From: Actinomycetes bacterium
GTDB lineage: Bacteria; Actinomycetota; Acidimicrobiia; Acidimicrobiales; RAAP-2
Direction of reading: 5' to 3'
Assembly (NCBI GenBank): GCA_021791145.1
Contig: JAJYXE010000035.1
Coordinates: 34,778 to 98,777 of the forward strand
DNA: 64,000 nt
Shown here one piece after another: positions 50,816 through 59,210 of this stretch. Below the pieces are notes generated by a model that had not been told where the DNA came from, searched no databases, and saw nothing but the letters and a program-made list of their open reading frames with translations. Every line of letters starts with the position of its first letter. Positions within the stretch are counted from its first letter, which is position 1. The position numbers and the translations under genes were made by a program.

Positions 50816-53049
50816 GCACGACGTACAGGCCGGCGCGCACCCTCCGGCAGCTGTGGGGCATCCCGGTCACCCGCCTGGGCGGCGTCGGCGACCGCAAGGC
50901 GAAGGCGCTCGCGGAGCTCGGGATCGAGTCCGTCTTCGACCTCCTCACCACCTACCCGTTCCGCTACGTCGACAGGAGCCGCCGCGTGGACCTCGCGGAT
51001 CTTTCGGTTGGCGAGGAGGTGGTCGTGCTCGCGACCGTCCGCCAGGTGCAGGCCCGGCGGACCCGCAACGGGCGCGCGCTCGTGGAGCTCGTCGTCCACG
51101 ACGGGACCACGGGGATGAAGGTGGTCTTCTTCAATCAGGCCTGGCGCGCGCGTCAGCTGGCGCGGGGGACCGAGGCGCTGCTCTTCGGGAAGGTCGACAC
51201 CTTCCGCGGCGCGAGGCAGATGACCAACCCGGAGGTCGACGTCGTGGTCGGCACCGACGCGGCCGGCGGCCACGACGGCGGTCGACGCCGAACGATGCGG
51301 GTCGTCCCGGTGTACCGGGCCTCGGGCAAGGTGGGGTTGTCGAGCTGGGAGATCGGGGGCTGGGTCGAAGAGGCGATCCGGCGCGCAGGCCCCCTCGAGG
51401 ATCCCCTCCCCGAGAAGTGGCGGCGTGAGCTCGGGCTCGTGGCCCGGACCAGGGCGGTCCACGACGTGCACGTCCCGGCGTCGGTCCAGGCGACCATCCC
51501 GGCGCGGCGCCGTCTGGCCTTCGACGAGCTCTTCCGCCTCCAGCTCTCCCTCGTCCTGCGGCGCCGGGCCCTCGAGGTGGGCGCCCGTGCGATCCGCCAT
51601 GCCGTCTGCGAGCGCGAGCTCGGCGACCCGCCCCGAGGGTCGGGGACGCTCGTGCAGCGCTTCCTCTCGGCGCTCCCGTTCCCGCTCACGGGTGCCCAAC
51701 GCGCTGCGATGGCCGCGATCTTCGGCGAGATGTCGGGTCCCTTGCCCATGCACCGCCTTCTCCAAGGCGACGTCGGCTCGGGCAAGACGGTCGTTGCCGC
51801 CGCCGCGCTCCTCGCCGCGGTGCAGGGGGGGCATCAGGGGGCGCTGATGGTGCCCACCGAGGTCCTCGCAGAGCAGCACTTCTTCGCGCTGCGATCCCTG
51901 GTGGACGGCCTCTTCATCCCTGACCCGGGGCGGCTGGGAGGCGAACGGCCGCTCTCGGTGGCGCTCCTCACGAACGGCACGGGAGCCGCAGAACGCGCCC
52001 GGCTCCGCCGAGGGCTGGAGGAGGGGGATGTGGACCTCGTCGTCGGCACGCACGCGTTGCTCACCGACGACGTCCAGTTCCACTCGCTCGGGCTCGTGGT
52101 GATCGACGAGCAGCACCGGTTCGGAGTCGAGCAGCGCGCGCAGCTCCGGGACAAGGGACGGAGCTCGGTCGTCGCACGTGCGGACGGGGAGCGACAAGGA
52201 GCGGATCCCGACCTGCTCGTGATGACCGCGACGCCGATCCCCCGGACCGCTGCCATGGTGCTCTTCGGCGACCTGGACATGGTGGTGCTCGACCAGCTCC
52301 CGCCAGGCAGGGTTCCCGTCGAGACGGCGTGGGTGACGACGCCGCAAGGCGAGGAGGAGGTCTGGGAGCGTGTCCGAGCGGAGGTCCGCGCCGGCCATCG
52401 CGCCTTCGTGGTCTGCCCCCTCGTCGAGGGATCGGACCGTGTCCAGGCGCGCGCCGTCACCTCGGAGCTCGAGCGCCTGGCGGACGGGCCGCTCCGCGGC
52501 CTGGCGCTGGGGCTCTTGCACGGCCAGATGCCCGCGGCCGAGAAGGAGTCGGCCATGAGACGCTTCCGCGAGGGGGCCACGCCGGTGCTCGTGGCCACGA
52601 CGGTCGTGGAAGTCGGGGTCGACGTCCCCGAAGCGACGGTCATGGTGGTGGAGGATGCCGGAAGGTTCGGCATCGCGCAGCTCCACCAGCTCAGAGGGCG
52701 CGTGGGGCGGAGCCACCGGCCAAGCTGGTGCTTCCTCCTCGGAGCCGCAGACACCGACGACGCGGAGGCACGGCTGACGGCGATGGTGCGGACCAACGAC
52801 GGGTTCGAGCTCGCAGAGGTCGACTTCGAGCTGCGAGGGGAGGGCACGATCCTGGGCACCCGCCAGAAGGGCAGGAGCGATCTCAAGCTCGCGTCACTGC
52901 GGCGCGACGCCGACCTCCTCGACGCCGCCCGGCGCGTGGCCGAGGCGGTCACCGAGTCGGACCCCACCCTCGACCGCCATCCCGGGCTGGCCGACGAGGT
53001 GCGCCTCTTCCTCGACCCCGACGAAGAGGCGTTCCTCTTCAAGTCCTAA
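50812..53049 (+). CDS. recG: ATP-dependent DNA helicase RecG
   Basis: RecG remodels stalled replication forks and branch-migrates Holliday junctions. The 745-residue protein has the N-terminal wedge domain with an OB fold (about 60-160), helicase lobe 1 with GDVGSGKT (Walker A) and VIDEQHRFG (DExH box), and lobe 2 with VEVGVDVPEATVMVVE and QLRGRVGRS, followed by the TRG motif region. The GTG at 50812 overlaps the DAK2 stop (GTGA). Its TAA stop overlaps the TAG of the convergent MFS gene (CTAA). Confidence 0.95.
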   Translation: MSTTYRPARTLRQLWGIPVTRLGGVGDRKAKALAELGIESVFDLLTTYPFRYVDRSRRVDLADLSVGEEVVVLATVRQVQARRTRNGRALVELVVHDGTTGMKVVFFNQAWRARQLARGTEALLFGKVDTFRGARQMTNPEVDVVVGTDAAGGHDGGRRRTMRVVPVYRASGKVGLSSWEIGGWVEEAIRRAGPLEDPLPEKWRRELGLVARTRAVHDVHVPASVQATIPARRRLAFDELFRLQLSLVLRRRALEVGARAIRHAVCERELGDPPRGSGTLVQRFLSALPFPLTGAQRAAMAAIFGEMSGPLPMHRLLQGDVGSGKTVVAAAALLAAVQGGHQGALMVPTEVLAEQHFFALRSLVDGLFIPDPGRLGGERPLSVALLTNGTGAAERARLRRGLEEGDVDLVVGTHALLTDDVQFHSLGLVVIDEQHRFGVEQRAQLRDKGRSSVVARADGERQGADPDLLVMTATPIPRTAAMVLFGDLDMVVLDQLPPGRVPVETAWVTTPQGEEEVWERVRAEVRAGHRAFVVCPLVEGSDRVQARAVTSELERLADGPLRGLALGLLHGQMPAAEKESAMRRFREGATPVLVATTVVEVGVDVPEATVMVVEDAGRFGIAQLHQLRGRVGRSHRPSWCFLLGAADTDDAEARLTAMVRTNDGFELAEVDFELRGEGTILGTRQKGRSDLKLASLRRDADLLDAARRVAEAVTESDPTLDRHPGLADEVRLFLDPDEEAFLFKS

Positions 53050-54491
53050 GCCTGACGCGGGTCGGGACGCGGGTCGGGACGCAGGTCGGGACGCGGGTCG
53101 GGACGCAGGTCGGGACGCGGGTCGTCTTCGGCGGCGTGCCAGTCCTCACCACCCGGCGCCCCGCGTGGCCCGGGCGATCCGGTCCGACGGGGCGAGGGGC
53201 GGGACCACCACACGACGGCTGCCGCGACGAGGAAGGACATGGACATCACGAAGAACGCCCAACGGAAGCCGGCGGTGGCGATGATCTCGCCGAGCGCGAT
53301 CGTCCACAGCGAGCCGACGCCGTAGGAGATCGCGAAGTAGTAGCCGAACGTGCTCTGGTGGCCGACGCCGTCCAGCCCGTCGGCGAACACCGCCTGGAGC
53401 AGCGGGGACTCCGCGTACGCGAAGACGCCGACGAGGACGCCCACCGCGCCGACGGCCAGCAGGTCTCGCCCCACCAGTACGAACGCGGCGATCGTCGCGG
53501 CACCGACCACGTAGACGACGAGCAGCACGCGCCTGCGCCCCATGCGGTCCGCCAGGTGACCGGCGAGCACCGGGCCGGCGATGCTGCCGATGACCAGCGC
53601 ACTGAAGAGCGCCCCGACCCAGAGCGCGTGCAGATGGAGGCCGCTCTTGAGGTAGGCAGGGACGAAGACCGCCAGGGTCCCGAGCCCCCGGCCGCCGGCG
53701 GCGATGGTCCCCGCGATCATCGCGCCCAACGCCGTCCGGCTGTGCAGGATCCCCCGCACAGCGTCGAGGTGGCCGCCCGCCGGCGCCGCCGGAGATGCGC
53801 GGTCGGTCGCCGGGCGGGTCGCGCTCGCGCCACCGCCAACGTCCTTCAGCTTCCAGGCGACGAGGACCCCCCCGATCGCCATCGGCACCGCGAGGGCGGC
53901 CACGGCGACGTGCCAGCCGTAGGAGGCGATCAGGGCCGAGATGACGAGCGGGATGACCGCGGTGCCGATGCTCCCACCCGCGACGTGCCACGACAAGGCA
54001 TAGGCGCGTCTCGCCGGGAAGCGCCTCGCGAGCAGCGCGCTGCCGACGGGGTGCTGTGGCCAGGAGACCACGCTGCCGATGCAGCGCGCGGCGCCGAAGA
54101 GCACGAAGCCCGACGCAAGTCCGCCCATCAGGCTCGCGATCGCCATGCCGAAGTTCTGCAGGGAGAGCAGCACGCGAGCCGACACCTTGCGAACGGAGCC
54201 GGCGATGGCCTGGAGGAGGCCCCCGATGATCCCTGCGACGCCGAGCACGATGCCGAGCGCCCCATAGGAGACATGGAACGAGGTGACGACGAAGGGGTAG
54301 GCGACCGCAAGGCCGGCGACGTAGATGTGCTGGATCGCGTGGGAGAACGTGACGATGGCGAGCTGCCCGCGCTGGGCGTCCTCGGACCCGACGTCCGCGA
54401 CCAGCCCTCTTCTCGTCGACACGTCCGCAGGCAGATCCTCCGGCAGCTCGGTCTGCTCTTGCATCGGTTGCAAGGGTGGCACGGATCGCAC
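53046..54491 (-). CDS. MFS transporter
   Basis: The 481-residue protein has about twelve membrane helices, with a polar central loop (about residues 205-240), the LADRMGRRRVL motif in the second-half 8-9 loop, and a family-typical RYALSWHVAGG-like helix 5 segment (YALSWHVAGGSIG). Substrate is unknown. The last 25 residues are Arg-Pro-Asp-(Pro/Leu) repeats encoded by a 12-bp array. The GTG at 54491 is taken; an ATG at 54464 is the alternative. The gene interrupts the housekeeping block on the opposite strand. Confidence 0.87.
   Translation of the reverse strand: MRSVPPLQPMQEQTELPEDLPADVSTRRGLVADVGSEDAQRGQLAIVTFSHAIQHIYVAGLAVAYPFVVTSFHVSYGALGIVLGVAGIIGGLLQAIAGSVRKVSARVLLSLQNFGMAIASLMGGLASGFVLFGAARCIGSVVSWPQHPVGSALLARRFPARRAYALSWHVAGGSIGTAVIPLVISALIASYGWHVAVAALAVPMAIGGVLVAWKLKDVGGGASATRPATDRASPAAPAGGHLDAVRGILHSRTALGAMIAGTIAAGGRGLGTLAVFVPAYLKSGLHLHALWVGALFSALVIGSIAGPVLAGHLADRMGRRRVLLVVYVVGAATIAAFVLVGRDLLAVGAVGVLVGVFAYAESPLLQAVFADGLDGVGHQSTFGYYFAISYGVGSLWTIALGEIIATAGFRWAFFVMSMSFLVAAAVVWWSRPSPRRTGSPGPRGAPGGEDWHAAEDDPRPDLRPDPRPDLRPDPRPDPRQA
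53057..53116. repeat. 12-bp tandem repeat, 5 copies
   Basis: Five copies of GCRGGTCGGGAC plus a partial sixth encode Arg-Pro-Asp-(Pro/Leu) repeats at the extreme C-terminus of the MFS transporter, right beside its stop codon. Confidence 0.92.
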
Positions 54492-54512
54492 CTTCTCGCT
54501 CGCGTCGGGCGG

Positions 54513-54518
54513 TACCGT
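54513..54518 (+). promoter_or_regulatory. Putative -10 element for rsmD
   Basis: TACCGT is followed after 6 bases by the GTG at 54525 without a ribosome site, suggesting a leaderless start of the rsmD-coaD-sepIVA operon. Confidence 0.4.
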
Positions 54519-54524
54519 GGCGAG

Positions 54525-55079
54525 GTGCGCGTGATCGCCGGCTCGAGCAGGGGGCGCCGGCTCCGGGCCTCGCTCCCCGGCAGCGTCCGGCCCACCGCAG
54601 ACCGGGTGCGTGAGGCCATCTTCGACGTGCTCGGGTCGATGGGAGGCGTCGAGGGCGCAGTCGTGCTCGACCTCTTCTGCGGCAGCGGCGCGCTCGGGCT
54701 CGAGGCCCTCTCACGCGGGGCGGCCTCGGTCACCTTCGTCGACCACGACTCGGCGGCACTGGCAGCGGTGCGGACGAACCTCGCGGCCACCGGTCTCGCC
54801 ACGCCGGCTGCGTCGCTGGTGCGTGCGGAGCTGCCGGGGTGGCTCGGCCGCACCCGCCACGTCGACCTGGCGCTCTGCGACCCCCCGTACGCGTTCGGAG
54901 ACTGGACGACGCTCCTGACGCTGCTCGACGCCGACCTGGCCGTGCTCGAGTCGGGATCCGAGATCGTGCTCCCTCACGGCTGGATGGCCGCGAGGGTCCG
55001 CCGGTACGGCGGTACGCTCGTGACCGTGGCCCGCAAGACTGACGCACCCTTTGGGGGCACGCGGGAAGGTGCATCGTGA
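54525..55079 (+). CDS. rsmD: 16S rRNA (guanine966-N2)-methyltransferase
   Basis: This 184-residue SAM-dependent enzyme has the N-terminal RVIAGSSRGRRL motif, motif I DLFCGSGALGLEALSRGA and the DPPYAF catalytic motif IV. RsmD methylates G966 of 16S rRNA on the assembled small-subunit platform. The GTG at 54525 is the only sensible start before the conserved VIAG. It overlaps coaD by 4 bases, the usual rsmD-coaD pairing. Confidence 0.94.
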   Translation: MRVIAGSSRGRRLRASLPGSVRPTADRVREAIFDVLGSMGGVEGAVVLDLFCGSGALGLEALSRGAASVTFVDHDSAALAAVRTNLAATGLATPAASLVRAELPGWLGRTRHVDLALCDPPYAFGDWTTLLTLLDADLAVLESGSEIVLPHGWMAARVRRYGGTLVTVARKTDAPFGGTREGAS

Positions 55080-55591
55080 GGGTCGCCCTGTTCCCCGGCT
55101 CCTTCGACCCCTTCCACAACGGCCACCTCGAGGTGGTCGAGCGAGCGTCCCGCATCTTCGACGAGGTGGTCGTGGCGGCGCTGCGCAACCCGCAGAAGGG
55201 CGAGCCGCTCTTCACGATCGACGAGCGCACCGAGATGCTGGAGGAATCCCTGGCGCATCTCGAAGCCGTGCGGATCGTAGGGGTCGCGACGTTGGTGGTC
55301 GCCGTGGCGCGTGACGTCGGCGCCTCAGCGATCGTGAGGGGCCTCAGGGCGGTCTCCGACTTCGAGAACGAGCTGCAGATGGCCCAGATGAACCGACAGC
55401 TCTCGGGAGTGGAGACGATCTTCATCCCGACGAGCGCGCAGTACTCGTTCATCGCTTCGCGGCTCTTGCGTGAGGTCGCCCGTTTCGGCGGGGACATCTC
55501 GGCATTCGTGCCCAAGCCCGTCGCCTCGCGGTTCGAGGCGAAGTTCTCTCCGCTGCGTCCCGACGCCGAAGGGCGGTCGGTGCAGTCGTGA
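55076..55591 (+). CDS. coaD: Phosphopantetheine adenylyltransferase
   Basis: CoaD transfers AMP from ATP to 4'-phosphopantetheine, the penultimate step of coenzyme A synthesis. The 171-residue protein has GSFDPFHNGH (HxGH at 14-17), RGLRAVSDFENE and the C-terminal ATP loop SFIASRLLREVA, equivalent to ISSTxVR. The GTG start lies inside the rsmD stop; the sepIVA GTG lies inside its own stop, giving three coupled genes. Confidence 0.96.
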   Translation: MRVALFPGSFDPFHNGHLEVVERASRIFDEVVVAALRNPQKGEPLFTIDERTEMLEESLAHLEAVRIVGVATLVVAVARDVGASAIVRGLRAVSDFENELQMAQMNRQLSGVETIFIPTSAQYSFIASRLLREVARFGGDISAFVPKPVASRFEAKFSPLRPDAEGRSVQS

Positions 55592-56163
55592 CGGAACCTT
55601 TCGAAGAGCTTCCCGACGGCCGTGTCCCCGCAGCGGGCGACGACCTCGGGACCGAGGGGCTGATCCAACGGGCCATCGACCTCGTGAGCAGCGCCAAGGC
55701 GATGCCCTTGTCGGCGTCGGTGCTCGTGTCGCGCGAGGAGCTGCTCGATGTGCTCCACGCGGCGATCGACCGCCTCCCCGACGAGCTCCGTCAGGCTCGC
55801 TGGCTGCTCCGGGAGAAGGAGGAGTTCCTGGCCGACCGGGAGCGGGAGGCCGAGGCGCTCATGGCGGACGTCCGTGCGCAGGCGGAGCACATGGTCTCGC
55901 GCTCCGAGGTGGTCCGCCAGGCGAACGCCGTGGCCCAGCGCATACTCGACGACGCCAACGAGGAGGCGCGCCGACTTCGCCACGAGGCCGAGGACTACTG
56001 CGACCAGAAGCTCGCAGGCATGGAGATCGTGCTCGACCGCATCACCAAGACGGTGCGGGCCGGGAGGGAGAAGCTCCAGGCGACCGCGCCCGCCCCGGTG
56101 CCCGCGGAACCGCCGGTGCACGAGGGGGAGGAGCCGGGCTTCTTCGACCAGGACCTGGCATAG
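55588..56163 (+). CDS. SepIVA-like DivIVA-domain protein
   Basis: The 191-residue protein is mainly a coiled coil (about 60-160) with an N-terminal helical segment and an acidic C-terminus ending GFFDQDLA. Position between coaD and DUF177-rpmF-rnc-mutM-smc matches mycobacterial SepIVA (Rv2927c neighbourhood), an essential regulator of septation and polar growth that localises to the membrane and septum. The identification rests on context plus coiled-coil layout; a distinct DivIVA-like function is possible. Confidence 0.75.
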   Translation: MTEPFEELPDGRVPAAGDDLGTEGLIQRAIDLVSSAKAMPLSASVLVSREELLDVLHAAIDRLPDELRQARWLLREKEEFLADREREAEALMADVRAQAEHMVSRSEVVRQANAVAQRILDDANEEARRLRHEAEDYCDQKLAGMEIVLDRITKTVRAGREKLQATAPAPVPAEPPVHEGEEPGFFDQDLA

Positions 56164-56251
56164 GCCGACACGGGGCTCGTCGCCGGCGGGCAGGACGCGT
56201 CGACAGGACAGGAGAGACGGGAAGGAAAGACGGGCAGGAAAGGAGGCACAG

Positions 56252-56788
56252 GTGGACCCCTTCGTGGTGCACGTGGCCAGGCTCCGCAGGACGCTGGGCA
56301 CCCGCTGGCACGAGGTGCGCACCGGGCCGGTCGACCCTGAGGGCGTGATCGTCACCCGTTCGCCCGCCGACAGCTCGGTCCCCGAGGGCGCCGACGCCAT
56401 GTGCGAGGTCGTGCTCGAGTCGTTCGCCGGAGGGGTGATGGTGACCGGCACGGTCGCCGCGCCCTGGAGGGGGATGTGCCGTCGCTGTGCGTCGCCGGTC
56501 GGGGGCATGCTCCGGATCCCGGTCCGTGAGCGGTTCACCGAGCCCGGCGCGGGCTACGGCGACCCCGACGACGACGAGGCTTACCGTATCGCCGACGACG
56601 AGCTCGACCTCGGGCCGATGGTCCGCGACGCGGTGGTCCTCGAGCTGCCGCTCGCGCCGCTGTGCCGGGAGGACTGCCGGGGGCTCTGTCCCCACTGCGG
56701 CTGCGACCTCAACTACGAGACCTGCGGCTGCGAGGCACCGCGCGATCCGAGGTGGGCTAACCTCGACGTGCTCCGGTCGGCTCAGTAG
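56252..56788 (+). CDS. DUF177 (YceD-like) protein, cysteine-rich
   Basis: The 178-residue protein has the DUF177 fold found next to rpmF throughout bacteria, where it affects 23S rRNA processing and ribosome biogenesis. GMCRRCASP and the C-terminal CREDCRGLCPHCGCDLNYETC supply about nine cysteines, probably a zinc site. GGAAAGGAGGCACAG precedes the GTG at 56252, a very strong ribosome site after an 88-bp purine-rich spacer. Confidence 0.9.
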   Translation: MDPFVVHVARLRRTLGTRWHEVRTGPVDPEGVIVTRSPADSSVPEGADAMCEVVLESFAGGVMVTGTVAAPWRGMCRRCASPVGGMLRIPVRERFTEPGAGYGDPDDDEAYRIADDELDLGPMVRDAVVLELPLAPLCREDCRGLCPHCGCDLNYETCGCEAPRDPRWANLDVLRSAQ

Positions 56789-56911
56789 CTCGCGTGTGGC
56801 CGACGGCCGGCGCCAGGTGCGCCGTCCGCCGGAGCCGAGCCGCTCCGGGAGGTCCCCGGAGTGGGAGCCCGCCGGCTGCCCGGGCCGGCATGGACCTGGA
56901 GTGCACTGACG

Positions 56912-57091
56912 ATGGCCGTCCCCAAGAAGAAGACATCGAAGGCGAAGGGCAGGAGTCGGCGGGCCGCCAACTGGCGGCTCGACCCGCCGCCGCGCAGCGT
57001 CTGCCCCCACTGCCACCAGGCGAAGCTGCCGCATGTCGTGTGCCCGAGCTGCGGGTGGTACAAGGGGCGCCAGGCGGTCGAGGTCGACTGA
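56912..57091 (+). CDS. rpmF: 50S ribosomal protein L32
   Basis: The 59-residue protein has AVPKKKTSKAKGRSRRAANW at the N-terminus and a C4 zinc ribbon, CPHC...CPSC (about residues 31-47), the zinc-dependent L32 form. Start at ATG 56912. It follows DUF177 as in most bacteria and precedes plsX by one base. Confidence 0.97.
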   Translation: MAVPKKKTSKAKGRSRRAANWRLDPPPRSVCPHCHQAKLPHVVCPSCGWYKGRQAVEVD

Positions 57092-57092
57092 G

Positions 57093-58172
57093 GTGACGCG
57101 CCGCCGCACCGTCCAGGGAGAACCGTCCCGAGGTGCGGTGCCGCTGACCTCGCTCCCGGTCGCAGTCGACGCGATGGGGGGTGACAAGGCGCCTGCCGAG
57201 GTCGTGGGCGGCGCACGCAAGGCCGCCGAAGAGGGGATCCCCGTGGTGCTGGTGGGGGTCCCCGAGCTGCTCGGCGACACCGGTGACCTCGAGGTGGTCG
57301 CCTGCACCGAGGTCATCGGGATGGACGAGGACCCGGCCCAGTCGGTCCGGCGCAAGAAGGACTCCTCGCTCGTGCGCGCCGCCGAGCTCGTGCGCGACGG
57401 CGCCGCGTCGGCGATGGTGAGCGCCGGGAACACGGGTGCGACGATGGCCGCGGCGCTGCTCCGGATGGGAAGGATCCCCGGCGTCGTCCGACCGTGCATC
57501 GCGACCCCGCTGCCTCGCCTCGGGCGCGCGCCCGCGGTGCTCGTGGACGCCGGGGCCAACGCCGAGTGCACGAGCGCGATGCTCGTCCAGTTCGCGCAGA
57601 TGGGGGCCGGCTACGCGCTCGCGCGCTACGGCGTCGACGACCCGTCGGTGGCGCTGCTCTCCATCGGCGAGGAGCCGACCAAGGGCACGCCGCTCGTGAA
57701 GGAGGCCCACGGGCTGCTCGCAGCGGGGGCGGGGGTGCGGTTTGTGGGCAATGTGGAGGGAAGGGACCTCCTGCCCAGCCCCGCGGACGTCGTCGTGACC
57801 GACGGGTTCACCGGGAACGTGACCTTGAAGGCGCTCGAGGGCTCCCTCCGTTTCATCGTCCGGACCCTCTTCGAGGTCTTCTCGACCGATGAGCAGACGA
57901 AAGCCGCGTCGGAGGCGCTCCTCCCGCACCTGCTCCCGATCGCCGCCGAGCTCGACCCGGAGAACACCGGGGGCGCGTTGCTCCTCGGGGTCGACGGGAT
58001 CTGCGTGATCAGCCACGGCTCGTCCAGCGCGACCGCGATGCGCAACGCGCTGCACGTCGCCTACGACCTCGCGGGACGCGACGTCACGGCGCTCCTCGCC
58101 GACGCCGTGCGACGCGAGAGCGGCGTTGCGCCGGGTGCCGGCGTTGCGCCGGGCATGCTCGGCTCTCGGTAA
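57093..58172 (+). CDS. plsX: Phosphate acyltransferase PlsX
   Basis: PlsX makes acyl-phosphate from acyl-ACP for phosphatidic acid synthesis. The 359-residue frame has VAVDAMGGDKAP, VSAGNTGATMAAAL and VVTDGFTGNVTLKALEG, typical of the family. Most members are about 330 residues; a GTG at 57138 would trim the poorly conserved leader. The C-terminus ends in a duplicated Gly-Val-Ala-Pro-Gly from an 18-bp repeat. It lies between rpmF and acpP, its usual context. Confidence 0.94.
   Translation: MTRRRTVQGEPSRGAVPLTSLPVAVDAMGGDKAPAEVVGGARKAAEEGIPVVLVGVPELLGDTGDLEVVACTEVIGMDEDPAQSVRRKKDSSLVRAAELVRDGAASAMVSAGNTGATMAAALLRMGRIPGVVRPCIATPLPRLGRAPAVLVDAGANAECTSAMLVQFAQMGAGYALARYGVDDPSVALLSIGEEPTKGTPLVKEAHGLLAAGAGVRFVGNVEGRDLLPSPADVVVTDGFTGNVTLKALEGSLRFIVRTLFEVFSTDEQTKAASEALLPHLLPIAAELDPENTGGALLLGVDGICVISHGSSSATAMRNALHVAYDLAGRDVTALLADAVRRESGVAPGAGVAPGMLGSR
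58122..58157. repeat. 18-bp tandem duplication
   Basis: GGCGTTGCGCCGGGTGCC and its near copy (58140-58157) encode Gly-Val-Ala-Pro-Gly twice at the PlsX C-terminus, keeping the frame. Confidence 0.85.
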
Positions 58173-58207
58173 CATCCGAGCGTTCCGTCGCCGACCCAGG
58201 AGCCCTC

Positions 58208-58504
58208 GTGCCAGCTGAGACCCACACTGAGCGTGGTCCCCTCGACCGCCAAGCGGTCTTCGAGCTGATCAGGGACCAGCTCGCAGACATCCTGGAGACC
58301 GACCCGACACGGATCACCGAGGGGTCGTCGTTCGCCGAGGATCTCGACGCCGACTCCCTCGCCCTGATCGAGCTCGTCGAAGCGCTCGAGGAGGAGCTCG
58401 GAGAGCGCACTGTCGGGTTCCGCATCGACGACGAGGACCTCGAGGACCTGCGGACCGTCCGCGACGCCGTCGACTATGTCGTCGCAAAGCTCGGAGAGAG
58501 CTGA
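58208..58504 (+). CDS. acpP: Acyl carrier protein
   Basis: This 98-residue acidic protein carries the phosphopantetheine site DADSLAL (Ser50) and supplies acyl chains to fatty acid and phospholipid synthesis. The extra 10-15 residues at each end over E. coli ACP are common in this group. CCAGGAG lies before the GTG at 58208. It sits between plsX and rnc. Confidence 0.95.
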   Translation: MPAETHTERGPLDRQAVFELIRDQLADILETDPTRITEGSSFAEDLDADSLALIELVEALEEELGERTVGFRIDDEDLEDLRTVRDAVDYVVAKLGES

Positions 58505-58514
58505 ACCGCGCCAG

Positions 58515-59210
58515 GTGGAGGGCATCACCGACGGCGCGGCGCGGCTGGCCGAGCGGCTCGGCCACGACCTTGAGGGCGTGCCGCTGCTCCAGCGGGCGCT
58601 TTCGCACCGAAGCTGGTGCGCCGAGCAGGGCGGCCCGCCCTCCAACGAGCGGCTGGAGTTCCTCGGGGACGCCGTCCTCGGCCTCGTGGTCGCTGAGTAC
58701 TGCTACCGCCGCTTCCCCGAGATGCCCGAAGGCGAGCTCGCCAAGGTGCGGGCGGCGGTCGTGAATGCCCGGGTCCTCGCCGAGGTGGCCGAGCAGCTCG
58801 GCATCGGCGACGCGCTCCTTCTCGGCAAGGGAGAGGAGGCGTCCGGCGGGCGGACGAAGCCGTCGATCCTGGCGGACGCCCTCGAGGCGGTGCTCGGCGC
58901 CCTGTACCTCGAGTCGGGCTGGACGGCGGCGGAGCGGGTGATCCTCACCTTCCTCGGGCCGCGCATCGAGCGGGCAGCAGCGGAGCCGGACGACTTCGAC
59001 CAAAAGGGGCTGCTCCAGGAGCTGACGGTGCGGCAGGGCGAGGGGATCCCGCGCTACGTGGTGGTCGGCTCGGGTCCGGACCACGACCGCCAGTTCGAGG
59101 CCGCCGTCTTCGTGAACGGCTTGCGCCGCGGTGCCGGCGTGGGCGGGACGAAGAAGGATGCCGAGCAGGAAGCGGCCCGCCAGGCGCTCTCGGAGCTGCG
59201 GCGTGCCTGA
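58515..59210 (+). CDS. rnc: Ribonuclease III
   Basis: RNase III cleaves double-stranded RNA, including rRNA precursors. The signature NERLEFLGDAVLGLVV and the downstream DALEAVLGALYLE give the metal-binding acidic residues; a double-stranded RNA-binding domain follows (QELTVRQGEGIPRYVVV to GGTKKDAEQEAARQAL). The GTG at 58515 with GGAGAG upstream avoids overlap with acpP; an ATG at 58476 would add 13 residues. It overlaps mutM by 8 bases. Confidence 0.94.
   Translation: MEGITDGAARLAERLGHDLEGVPLLQRALSHRSWCAEQGGPPSNERLEFLGDAVLGLVVAEYCYRRFPEMPEGELAKVRAAVVNARVLAEVAEQLGIGDALLLGKGEEASGGRTKPSILADALEAVLGALYLESGWTAAERVILTFLGPRIERAAAEPDDFDQKGLLQELTVRQGEGIPRYVVVGSGPDHDRQFEAAVFVNGLRRGAGVGGTKKDAEQEAARQALSELRRA

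Noticed and set aside
5715..53116. Repeats as CRISPR arrays
   Set aside because: All arrays are contiguous with no unique spacers between units, and no cas gene is present.
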